Shown here piece after piece: positions 7,487 to 15,121 of a DNA stretch of 19,227 nt. How positions within the stretch are numbered: the first letter of the stretch is position 1; every line of letters starts with the position of its first letter. The notes below the pieces were generated by a model. The model was given only the letters and a program-made list of their open reading frames with translations. It was not told where the DNA came from and did no database searches. Made by a program: the position numbers and the translations under genes. This DNA comes from VGDP01 sp040905845 (GTDB taxonomy: Bacteria > Pseudomonadota > Alphaproteobacteria > SP197). Where the stretch lies: assembly GCA_040905845.1 (NCBI GenBank), contig JBBDQV010000182.1:1-19227 (forward strand). The letters are read 5' to 3'.

Positions 7487-8331
7487 GACCGACCCCCCTT
7501 CCCGGCGCCATCGGCGGACGGCCAACCCGCGTGCGCGAGGTCGCGCTCCAGGTCGCGGCGTTCGCGCGCGTAGCTCGCGCTGCCCTCGGGCACGGTGCGG
7601 ATGCGGACCTCGGTCTGCAATTCCTCCGAGACATGCGCGATCACGCCTGGCAGGCTGGAAAGCACGGCGATGCCGGTCATCTCGGCCGGCGTGAAGCCCA
7701 TCCCGACCATGATCGCGGCCATCATACCGACGTCGTTGATGACCAGATCGGGTTTGTCCGCGGCCTCGATGAACGCGGAGTGAACCGCCACGTACCACTC
7801 GCACTCTTCGCTCCATACGCCAGCCAACTGCGAGATACGCTTCAGCTTCGCCGCGCGCGGATCGACGAAGCGGAAGTTCGGATGACCGAAGCCCGGGACC
7901 CGGCGGTGCTGCGCCCTAAGCTCCGCGACAAGCCTGACAGCCTCGCTCGCGCGGTCACGACCGGAGGCCTTATAAGCGGCAAAGGTCTTGGCGATGAACC
8001 GTCCGGCGTCGTCCGGCGCGAGGGTGTACTCACCGACCGAGAGGACCGCAGCGGCCAAGCCCGCCGCCATGTTCGGATTGGCGGACACGCAGTACCGAGC
8101 GGCCATCGTACCCGGCTTCTGCAGCGAATAGTCGAGCACGGCGCAAAGCAGGCCGTCCATCATGCGCGCCTCGCCCGGCGAGGGCAGCCGACCGCGGATC
8201 AGGAGAAAGGTCGCGGCGGCGAAGGGCAGTTCCCCGAGAACCTCCCTGAGGGGATAACCGCGAATGTGAACATCCTCGGCGTCCACGTCACTGACCGCAG
8301 TCGTCCAATAGGGTGCCGCATCCGCCTGCAT
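7483..8331 (-). CDS. Small citrate-synthase-fold protein (citryl-CoA lyase-like)
   Basis: The 282-residue protein belongs to the citrate synthase fold. It has GFGHP (147-151), the counterpart of the His that binds the oxaloacetate carbonyl in citrate synthase, and IND (198-200), where a catalytic Asp would lie. The C-terminal SSLPGVIAHVSEEL segment also fits. It is far shorter than citrate synthase (about 430) and close to stand-alone citryl-CoA lyase, which is related to the C-terminal part of ATP-citrate lyase. The HGGA-type motif that carries the first catalytic His in citrate synthase is absent: the protein contains no HGG, and GEYTLAPDDAG (100-110) stands in the expected area. ATG 8331 follows GGGAG and is preferred to in-frame GTG 8343. 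Cleavage or formation of a beta-hydroxyacyl-CoA carbon-carbon bond is a reasonable inference. Confidence 0.75.
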   Translation of the reverse strand: MQADAAPYWTTAVSDVDAEDVHIRGYPLREVLGELPFAAATFLLIRGRLPSPGEARMMDGLLCAVLDYSLQKPGTMAARYCVSANPNMAAGLAAAVLSVGEYTLAPDDAGRFIAKTFAAYKASGRDRASEAVRLVAELRAQHRRVPGFGHPNFRFVDPRAAKLKRISQLAGVWSEECEWYVAVHSAFIEAADKPDLVINDVGMMAAIMVGMGFTPAEMTGIAVLSSLPGVIAHVSEELQTEVRIRTVPEGSASYARERRDLERDLAHAGWPSADGAGKGGRS

Positions 8332-8492
8332 GAGTGCTCCCACGACTGGTGTCGCCGTCGCGAATTCCCTGCACGGCGAAGCCGGGCCGTCAAGCAGAAT
8401 TGACTCTGCGGACGGATTTTCATACCCATGAGACGGTCATTGACCTTCGTGACGTCGAAAGCCGTCGCACACGCTTCGCCGAGAGCCAGAGC
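8332..8492. promoter_or_regulatory. Divergent intergenic region with promoter-like and palindromic sequences
   Basis: These 161 bases separate the divergent citrate-synthase-like and ligase genes, so both promoters should lie here. Toward the ligase I see a -35-like TTGACT (8400-8405). A -10 at the right distance is only weakly matched (TACCCA, 8423-8428). A perfect palindrome, GGTCA-T-TGACC (8435-8445), lies just downstream. Its half-site matches the GGGTCA/TGACCC repeat at 6363-6381, suggesting a shared regulator. Toward the leftward gene only the GGGAG ribosome binding site is clear. Confidence 0.45.
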
Positions 8493-9986
8493 ATGGACAT
8501 CGGTACAGGTCTCGAGCAGACCGCACGCACGCACGGCGGCAAGATCGCACTGCGCTGCGGCGCCGCGACCCTCACCTACGCAGCCCTCTTCGACGCGAGC
8601 GGCCGGTTGGCGGGCGCTTTGCTCCGACGTGGCTTTCGCGCGGGCGATACTCTCGCCGTGCTTTGCGAGAACAACCTCGAGCTGCTCCAGCTCTATTACG
8701 CAGCAGCTCGTATCGGACTTGTTTTCGTACCGCTGAACCAGAGCATCAGCGCGCGCGAGGTCGCGTACGTCATGGCGCACAGCGACGCCAAGCTCCTCCT
8801 CCACGACGCGGCTCTGCGCGACGTCGCCGACGCCGCAGCCGTTCCGTCACTCCGGGCGCTGCTGTCGGACATCTTCGCGGGCCGGCCGGCGCACGACACG
8901 GTTCCGCCGGCCGTGGACCGTTCCCGCGAGGACTTCCTGGTGATCTACACGTCGGGCTCGACCGGAACGCCGAAGGCGGTCGTGTTCGACCAACAGGGAG
9001 AGCGTGCCGGAAACCAATCGCTTGCCGAGCTGTGGGGCATCGGCTCGGGCGACGTGACGTTGGTGGCGCTGCCGATGGGCTTTCTCTACGGGCTCTCGAC
9101 GGCTGCGGGGACGGCGCTCCAGATGGGCGGCGAGGTCGTCGTGCTGCGGCGCTTCCACCCTGGGGAAGTGCTGCACGCGCTCGTCGATGCGAAGGCGACC
9201 GTCTTTCACGGAGTGCCGACGATGTTTTCAATGATGCTCGACTACGCCGAGGAGCAAGATCTCGATATCGACCTGTCTCGGGTCCGCCTGCTGATCTCCG
9301 CGGGCGCGCCGCTCGGCGAAGAGTTGCGAGACCGGTTCGAGGCACGCTTTCGCAAGAGGCTCGACAACTACTACGCGCTGACCGAGGCGCGGCCCATCTT
9401 CGGCCGGCCGTGGAACTACGAAGGTGTTCTGCCGCGCGGCACCTCTGGCAGGCTGGCGCCGGGCGTCGAGGTCCGCATCCGGGACGTCCGCGGCGAGACG
9501 CGATCCACTGGCGAACAAGGCGAGGTCCTGGTTCGGGCGCCCGCCATGCTGAAGCGGTACCACAAGGACGAGGCTCTTACCCTGCAGGTCTTGCAGGACG
9601 GCTGGTTCGCAACCGGCGACCTCGGTTACCGCGACGCCGCGGGTAACTATTTTCTGACCGGTCGGATCAAGGACATCATCATCCGCGGCGGCGCCAACGT
9701 CGCCCCCGCCGAGGTCGAGGAGGTTCTGAGCAGCCATCCGGCGGTGCACGCGGCCGCCGTCGTCGGTGTTCCCGACGTGACCTTCGGCGAGGTGCCGGTG
9801 GCATACCTCGTGCCCCGGGGCGATGGGCGACCGCCAACCGATGAACTGACGACCTACTGCGCCGGCCGGCTCGCCGCGTTCAAGGTTCCGACGGCCTTCG
9901 TGTTCGCGGAGACCCTTCCCTTGGGCCCAACCGGCAAGGTCGACAAGAAGGCGCTAATGCAGATGTGGTCTGAAGGCCAGCGGTGA
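8493..9986 (+). CDS. Acyl-CoA ligase (AMP-forming)
   Basis: The 497-residue ANL-superfamily enzyme has, in order, the P-loop YTSGSTGTPK (152-161), the YYALTEA region (A5 motif), GWFATGDLG (A7), GRIKDIIIRGG (A8) and PTGK with the catalytic lysine at K482. It activates a carboxylic acid to an acyl-adenylate and then an acyl-CoA; the substrate is unknown. I chose ATG 8493 because the product then has normal length and starts where the family domain begins. The frame is open back to 8334 but that part contains no domain. The ribosome binding site (GAGAG) is weak. The gene opens the rightward operon: its TGA overlaps the ATG of the next gene (TGATG at 9984-9988). This is the natural entry enzyme for the pathway. 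Confidence 0.92.
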   Translation: MDIGTGLEQTARTHGGKIALRCGAATLTYAALFDASGRLAGALLRRGFRAGDTLAVLCENNLELLQLYYAAARIGLVFVPLNQSISAREVAYVMAHSDAKLLLHDAALRDVADAAAVPSLRALLSDIFAGRPAHDTVPPAVDRSREDFLVIYTSGSTGTPKAVVFDQQGERAGNQSLAELWGIGSGDVTLVALPMGFLYGLSTAAGTALQMGGEVVVLRRFHPGEVLHALVDAKATVFHGVPTMFSMMLDYAEEQDLDIDLSRVRLLISAGAPLGEELRDRFEARFRKRLDNYYALTEARPIFGRPWNYEGVLPRGTSGRLAPGVEVRIRDVRGETRSTGEQGEVLVRAPAMLKRYHKDEALTLQVLQDGWFATGDLGYRDAAGNYFLTGRIKDIIIRGGANVAPAEVEEVLSSHPAVHAAAVVGVPDVTFGEVPVAYLVPRGDGRPPTDELTTYCAGRLAAFKVPTAFVFAETLPLGPTGKVDKKALMQMWSEGQR

Positions 9987-10333
9987 TGGCCCGTCTTCGA
10001 ACCGCGATCGAGACATTCGCGACCGTCCATCATCCGAGCCTCGCGGCGTTTGGCGACCATGTGGTGTCGATGGTGGAGCGGGCGGTCCACGGCCACGACG
10101 GCGCATTCGTCATCTGTCCGATCGCGAACCGCTTTCGGATGGCCGGCGGCACGGACGCACGAGCCAAAACCGATCGGGAGGGACTGCTCGTGGTCAAGCT
10201 GGATCGCGTTCTCCCGTGCCTTTACGGCCAGCGATCAGAGATCCGGCCGTTCGCCGACCGGCGGCACAACTTCTATCCGCGGCTGATACCCAAGGCTCTC
10301 GGAGCCAGAGACTGGGAGCGCATGCAGGAATGA
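9986..10333 (+). CDS. Unrecognised 115-residue protein
   Basis: I do not recognise this protein. It is soluble by composition, with no membrane segment or signal peptide, and includes an early HHPS, a VICPIANRF segment and a late RPFADRRHNFYPRL segment. It is held between two enzymes by coding overlaps: TGATG with the ligase and ATGA (10330-10333) with the DAO-type oxidoreductase. Those overlaps and the lack of stops argue that it is a real gene and not spacer. A small partner or accessory subunit of the following flavoprotein is one possibility. It does not look like the small 2Fe-2S subunit of HcnABC or related enzymes, since the cysteine pattern (C98-equivalents, two scattered Cys only) is absent. 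Confidence 0.65.
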   Translation: MARLRTAIETFATVHHPSLAAFGDHVVSMVERAVHGHDGAFVICPIANRFRMAGGTDARAKTDREGLLVVKLDRVLPCLYGQRSEIRPFADRRHNFYPRLIPKALGARDWERMQE

Positions 10334-11553
10334 CGTCCGGGTCGGCCGACGTTGTGATCGTGGGCGGTGGCATTGTCGGCGCCTCTTGTGCGTATTTCCT
10401 CACCCAGGCGGGTCTGCGGGTCGCCTTGCTCGAGCGTGAGCACCTCGCATGGGGTGCATCTGGCCGGAACGCAGGCTTCGTTTGGCTGAGTCTCCGCCCC
10501 AGCGGCGTCCAACTGTCGCTCGCCCGAGCAGGCGCGGCGCTCTACCCGAAGATCGCCGAAGCGATCGGGAACACCTTCGAGTACCGACGGAACGGAGGGC
10601 TGATTTACTGCTTTACGGAAGCCGAGCTCAAGGTGTTGCACGAGTTGGTCGAACGGCGGCGTCACGACGGCCTCGACATGGAGATCGTCGACGGCAAGGC
10701 CGCACGCGAGCTGGCTCCGATTCTCCCGGATACTGTGTCGGGCGCTACCTATTGCCGCGAGGATGCGCAGATCCTGACGTCGAAATTCGTCGTCGCGCTC
10801 GCCTCTGCGGCGCGTGGGCGAGGCGCGGACATCCGCGAAGGAACGGTGGTCACCGCCTTGGTGTGCGAGGGCAGCCGGATCACCGGGGTCGAGAGTGCCG
10901 CGGGGCGAATTTCCGCCGGCACGGTTGTGCTCGCGACTGGCTCGTGGGCGCCGGAACTTACCGCGCCGATGGGTCTCAAGCTGCCGATCCAGCCCATGCG
11001 GCTGCAGGCGGTCGTGACCAAGCCGCTACCGCCGCTCTTCGACCGTCTGCTCTACGGCCCGCTGGCGCTTAAGCAATATGCAATCGTCCGGGAATTGCCG
11101 AGCTTCCACGAAGGCCTGTTCCGCTCGCCGAGCGAGGCGGCCCTGCGAAACGTCGCGCTTCTCGAATGTATGTGCCAGCGCCGCGACGGAACGGTGATGC
11201 TCGGACTGCCGATGGACTACCCGGGGTACGTTCAGAGCGCCACCGTCGAAGGCGTGGGGATTACGACGAAAATCTTCGCCGAGCACTTCCCGAAGCTCGC
11301 CGATGTCGAGTTCGGCGGCACGTGGGCCGGGCTTCTGCCGTCGACTCCCGACAGTCTTCCCTACATCGGTAGCGTCACGGGGCTCGAAGGATTGGTAGTC
11401 GCCGCCGGCCACGTCTTTGGCAACGCCGCGGGTCCCATCACGGGCAAGCTGGTGTCTGAGATCGTGACGGGAGTGCCGGCATCGCTTGATCTTGCGCCGT
11501 TCAGGGTCGAACGCCACGCCGGTCCGGGCGAGGATGATGAGCACTTCTGGTGA
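10330..11553 (+). CDS. DAO-family FAD-dependent oxidoreductase
   Basis: The 407-residue protein starts with a Rossmann nucleotide-binding motif, VVIVGGGIVGA (GGGIVG at residues 12-17). A SGRNAGF motif typical of D-amino-acid oxidase/DadA/sarcosine-oxidase relatives follows. The C-terminal part, TPDSLPYIG then GHVFGNAAGP, is the family's final FAD-contact region. Members oxidise amines or amino acids, giving imine and then carbonyl plus ammonia. The start at ATG 10330 overlaps the previous stop (ATGA). The upstream open extension lies inside the neighbouring gene and is not used. Together with the racemase-like protein it suggests an amine- or amino-acid-like intermediate. The exact substrate cannot be read from sequence. 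Confidence 0.88.
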   Translation: MTSGSADVVIVGGGIVGASCAYFLTQAGLRVALLEREHLAWGASGRNAGFVWLSLRPSGVQLSLARAGAALYPKIAEAIGNTFEYRRNGGLIYCFTEAELKVLHELVERRRHDGLDMEIVDGKAARELAPILPDTVSGATYCREDAQILTSKFVVALASAARGRGADIREGTVVTALVCEGSRITGVESAAGRISAGTVVLATGSWAPELTAPMGLKLPIQPMRLQAVVTKPLPPLFDRLLYGPLALKQYAIVRELPSFHEGLFRSPSEAALRNVALLECMCQRRDGTVMLGLPMDYPGYVQSATVEGVGITTKIFAEHFPKLADVEFGGTWAGLLPSTPDSLPYIGSVTGLEGLVVAAGHVFGNAAGPITGKLVSEIVTGVPASLDLAPFRVERHAGPGEDDEHFW

Positions 11554-11736
11554 CGCAACGCACTCCCCACGGGTGTCCGCGGGGGACCAGCACTCCAGGA
11601 CGGGCCTACTCGCTGCGTCCGCAATCGATAAAGCCGCACAACCTGCGGCGAGACGGCTTGACATCTCCGCGCGGTGCGGCAACCACCGTGTGACTGCCAG
11701 CCGAGCATAGGTTCGGCACGTTGACCGGGGGAAGCC

Positions 11737-12339
11737 TTGACATCACCGCGAGAAATCCTGAAGGCGCGCAAACAAGCGCAAGTACGCAAGGAGATCGTGC
11801 GCGTGGCCGCCAATCTCTTCGCGCAACACGGCTATCGGGCGGTCACGATCGACGACGTCGCGGCGGAGCTCGGCTTCACAAAATCTGCGGTTTACTACTA
11901 CTTCGACAATAAATCGCAACTTCTCTGGCATATCTTTGAGAACATCTACGACGACTACATCCAGATGGCCTCGGACACCCGCGACCTACGCCTTGTTCCG
12001 CGTGAAGCCATGAGGCGGGTCATCTACCAACACGCGATGTGGGTCATCGAGCGAAAGGCTTGGACAACGATCTACTTCCGCGAGGAAAACGAGCTAAACG
12101 ACAGGCGACGGCAGCTGATCCGGCGACGCAAACGGGCGTACGACGCGATTATCGAAGAGATCTACGCCGAGGGAGTGCAGCAGAAGATTTTCAGTGACAT
12201 TCCACCCCATATAGCTGTGAGCGGCATCCTGGGCATGTGTAACTGGCTTCATATCTGGTTCAATGAAGAAGGTCCAAACTCCCCAGAAGAAATCGCTAAT
12301 TACTATACGTCGCTCCTGGCGCATGGATACGAACGCTAA
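11737..12339 (+). CDS. TetR/AcrR-family transcriptional regulator
   Basis: The 200-residue protein has an N-terminal TetR helix-turn-helix (about residues 16-62), including ANLFAQHGYRAVTI and TKSAVYYYFDNKSQLL, and a helical C-terminal ligand-binding domain. Such regulators in acyl-CoA gene clusters usually repress until a pathway acyl-CoA binds; that is inference here. The start is TTG 11737 behind GGGGGAAG (11726-11733); no ATG gives a complete helix-turn-helix. A 183-base gap follows the DAO-type gene, so it may have its own promoter. Its likely targets are the inverted repeats at 6363-6392 and 8435-8445. It ends 32 bases before the IS1380-family element. Confidence 0.9.
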   Translation: MTSPREILKARKQAQVRKEIVRVAANLFAQHGYRAVTIDDVAAELGFTKSAVYYYFDNKSQLLWHIFENIYDDYIQMASDTRDLRLVPREAMRRVIYQHAMWVIERKAWTTIYFREENELNDRRRQLIRRRKRAYDAIIEEIYAEGVQQKIFSDIPPHIAVSGILGMCNWLHIWFNEEGPNSPEEIANYYTSLLAHGYER

Positions 12340-12371
12340 TACACGTAGTGAGGAAATCTTCATACGCGTTG

Positions 12372-12393
12372 CCTAGCCCGATGTATTCACCAG
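12372..12393. repeat. IS1380 terminal inverted repeat, left
   Basis: It begins CCTAGCCCG and contains TATTCAC, matching the reverse complement of 15130-15151 at 18 of 22 positions. It is now separated from the rest of the IS1380 element by the nested IS630 element, which begins five bases later. Confidence 0.85.
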
Positions 12394-12397
12394 AGTA

Positions 12398-12426
12398 GCT
12401 GATACGGATTCCGGCTAATTCATTCC
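12398..12426. repeat. IS630 terminal inverted repeat, left
   Basis: This repeat starts right after a TA dinucleotide and contains GATACGGATTCCGG. Its inverted partner is at 13519-13547 (21 of 29 matching). Confidence 0.75.
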
Positions 12427-13470
12427 GCTGGCCACCAGTGGAAGCGAGTGTTGGATCGGATGAGGTCCGGTTGATCGGCGAGGGCTGAGCATCGGCGGTC
12501 GAGAGTTTCGGCGAGGGCGTCGATGGTTTCGAAGGGTTGGTTGGCGACGGCCTCGTCGGTGAGCGGCCAGAGATGCTCGGCAGGCTGCAGCTCGGGGGTG
12601 TAGGGCGGCAGGAAGCAGAGGCGGATGGTCTCGGGGACGCGGAGCTTGCCGCTGACGTGCCAGCCAGCGTTGTCGAGCACGAGAACGATGATCTTGTCCA
12701 CGCCGACGTTCTCGGCGAAGGCATCGAGCACGGCTTGGAAGAGGGCGACGCCGACGGTGTTGGCGAGCCACCAGTCGACCGCGCCGCTCGCCGGGTGGAC
12801 GAAGCCGTAGAGATAGAGCCATCGGTACTTGTGGTGGCTGATGGCGATCGGCCGCCGGCCACGCTTGGCCCAGGCGCGCCGCCGCAAAGGCTTCAGGCCG
12901 AGCCGGTGCTCGTCGAAGGCCCAGACCTCGACACGGCGCCCGGGTGCTTGGGCCCGCGCCGCCGCCACCGTCCGGCGAAGTTTTTTTGAACGCCACGCGT
13001 TCCCCCGGCGTCGCCGAACGCGCGTGCCGCGGCCGCGGCCGTTGCAGGCTGAACTCCAGCCGGTGCAGATAGTCCAGCCCGCGCTTCGCCGACACCGGCC
13101 GCCCCAGATACGCCGACATCCACGCCGCCACCTGCCGGCCACTCCACAGGCCGCCGTCTTCCGGCGAACCATCGAGCGCCGCCGCAAGCGCCGCAAGACC
13201 CGCCTCGTCGAGAAGCCGTTCCGCCCCCGCGTTCCCCCGCCGCCGATCACCCAGACCGGTAAGGCCCTCGCCGTTCCAGCGCCCAATCAGCTTTCTGATC
13301 CAGCGCACCGTCAGACCGCTCAGCCGGGATACCGACCCCATCGGTTCCCCCGACAGCAACAGCCAGATCACCTGAAGATGCGACCGCCGAACCGCATCCC
13401 GCTCAGCCCGATACGCCAAAAGAACCGCCGAAGCCGTCTCGTGCTCAACCACAACAACCCGCGCGCTCAT
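12420..13470 (-). pseudogene. IS630-family transposase, two frames joined at a seven-base homopolymer
   Basis: The N-terminal frame (from ATG 13470, MSARVVVVEHETAS; an alternative start is ATG 13494) holds a helix-turn-helix region typical of IS630. The C-terminal frame, ending at 12420, holds the DDE catalytic domain: WAFDEHRLG, LVLDNAGWH and PAEHLWP. The frames meet at T7 (12981-12987, A7 in the sense direction). The downstream frame is +1 (or -2) relative to the first: six or nine A would join them, and nine gives the FKKKL common in relatives. A programmed slip or an indel in the homopolymer could both explain it. All three catalytic acidic residues survive in the second frame. Confidence 0.82.
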
Positions 13471-13518
13471 CGACACCCCCACATCCCGTGGCATCGAACA
13501 AGCGAATCACATTACCCA

Positions 13519-13547
13519 GGAATCATTCAACCGGAAGCCGTATGATT
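13519..13547. repeat. IS630 terminal inverted repeat, right
   Basis: Partner of 12398-12426. The next bases read TTG and not TA, so the expected duplicated target dinucleotide is not intact on this side. Confidence 0.75.
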
Positions 13548-13680
13548 TGGTCGCGCCGGGTCGGGTTGCGGTGTGCGGGCGCGCGGGAGGGTGGCGCGTT
13601 TGACGCTGTTGGATTGCGGGGAGATTGTTCGGTCGGGGTTGAGGTTCGCGGGGTTCGTTCGGGGCACGCTGCCCCGGGGG

Positions 13681-15025
13681 TCAGGGCGCCTGGGCGGCGA
13701 AGGCGCGGGCGAAGTGGTGGATGATGGCCTGGTCCGGGCAGGCGGTGGGCAGCAGGACCTTGATGCGGGTGGCCATCTCGACGACGCGGGCGGCGAGCTT
13801 GATGAGCCGGGTACGCAAGGTGTCGAACTGGGCGACGCGCCAGCTCGAGCGCTTCGGCGCGGCGGCGCGCAGAGTGTGCATCAGCGTATAGGCGGCGGAG
13901 TGCAGGATGAGGCGGAACTGATTGGCGTGCGCGTCGTGGCAGGAGGTGCGGTCGGAGGCCAAGTGGGTCTTGTGCGCCTTGATCAGGTTCTCCATCCGCC
14001 CGCGCGCGCAGTAGACCTTGGCATAGAGGACCTTCGCCTTGGCCCCGAGGTTGGTGACGACGAAGCGGCTGTCGCAGCCGCGATCCGAGGCCTCGACGCG
14101 GGCGATGACGCGCCGCTCGCGGCTCCAGCTCTTGGCGGCGTAGGACAGGCCGGCGTAGCGGCGGACCTTGGTCGCCTCCCCGCGCGCCAAGCGGCGGAGC
14201 GCCGCGTCCTCGGCGAGCGGAGCGACCATGGCCGCCAGCACCGGGTTGCCGGCGAGCCCGAAGACATAGCCGATGCCCTTGGCCTCGCACCAGTCGAGCA
14301 CCTCCGGCCGGCCGTAGTGGCTGTCGCCGCGCGAGCCACGATCTCGACCTTGGGCCAGGTCCTGCGGATGCGCTTGACGACGTGCTTCAGGATGGTGCGC
14401 GCCTCCCGGCCGCTCGGCGTCTTGCCCGGCCGCAGGATGGCGGCGACCAGCTTGCCGCTCCTCGCCTCATGGATGTGGATCGGCAGGAACCCGTAACCGT
14501 CGTAATGAGCGTTGAACAACGACAGCTGTTGGCCGCCGTGCGCCGCGTCCCAGTATCGTCGATGTCGAGCTCGATGCGCGAAGGGACGTTCCGCCAGCCG
14601 TCGCAGAACAGATCGACCATCGCCGCCATCATCCGGCACAAGCTCAGGCGCGAGGGCGCGTTCTCCAGCCGCGACATGGTCGGCTGCGAGCACAGGGGAT
14701 CGCCGCTCGAAGGCCCCCGGCCGAGGGCCATCTTGAACAGCGGGTCGGTGCGCAAGGCATCGCAGTCGTCGCCGTCTTCATACCCGGCGGCGATGGCAAG
14801 CATGCGGAAGCGGATCATCTCGGCGATGGTGTGATCGATCCGCGCCGGATCGCGACGATCGGGCAGGCATGCCGCCAGCCGGTCGGCGATCCAAAGCTTG
14901 CGTTCGACCTCGCGCAACAGCAGCACGCCGCCATCCGAGGACAGCATCCCGCCCTCGAACGCCGCTTGAACCTGCTTGCCTGCAACCGGTGACAGACCGG
15001 GCAGATAACCCGTAGGCTCTTCCAT
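13681..15025 (-). pseudogene. IS1380-family transposase with two apparent frameshifts
   Basis: ATG 15025 opens a typical IS1380 N-terminus (AAFEGGMLSSDGGVLLLREV) that runs to the first catalytic motif IELDIDDT. One base is missing there, near 14552. The next frame carries WDAAHGGQQLSLFNAHYD and continues to KVEIVAR. A second one-base loss near 14335 moves the reading to the third frame, which carries GDSHYGRPEVLDWCE and the rest to the TGA at 13681. Three frames joined this way give a continuous protein of about 448 residues, normal for the family. Both defects fall beside catalytic motifs (DDT and GDS), so the gene as written is inactive. Sequencing error is possible because each is a single base, but they occur together with other broken genes. 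Confidence 0.85.
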
Positions 15026-15121
15026 GGCGGGCGGGCACTCCGTGAGTCCGTGGACGAGATCGCGTCGACAACGAAATCATACACGAAATCAACGGGTTAA
15101 GCTACGCCCGCCACCACACAA

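Larger units (their letters stand above)
12398..13547 (-). mobile_element. IS630-family element nested in the IS1380 element
   Basis: The terminal inverted repeats are 29 bases long (12398-12426 and 13519-13547) and match at 21 of 29 positions, with ATACGG and TTCCGG shared. IS630 elements insert at TA and duplicate it. TA is present on the left (12396-12397), but the right side reads TT then TG, so the right TA has mutated or the boundary is off by a few bases. The element is about 1150 bases, normal for IS630. It lies between the IS1380 transposase stop and that element's left end. Confidence 0.8.

Noticed and set aside
7487..7816. N-terminal extension of the nitronate monooxygenase frame
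   Set aside because: It overlaps the citrate-synthase-like gene in another frame and is Arg-rich; the TTG start at 7486 gives the normal family N-terminus.
7531..8403. A 290-codon plus-strand frame over the citrate-synthase-like gene
   Set aside because: Antisense shadow; composition is not protein-like.
11554..11736. A rho-independent terminator after the DAO-type gene (short CCGCA/TGCGG hairpin near 11634-11648)
   Set aside because: The stem is short and no run of T follows.
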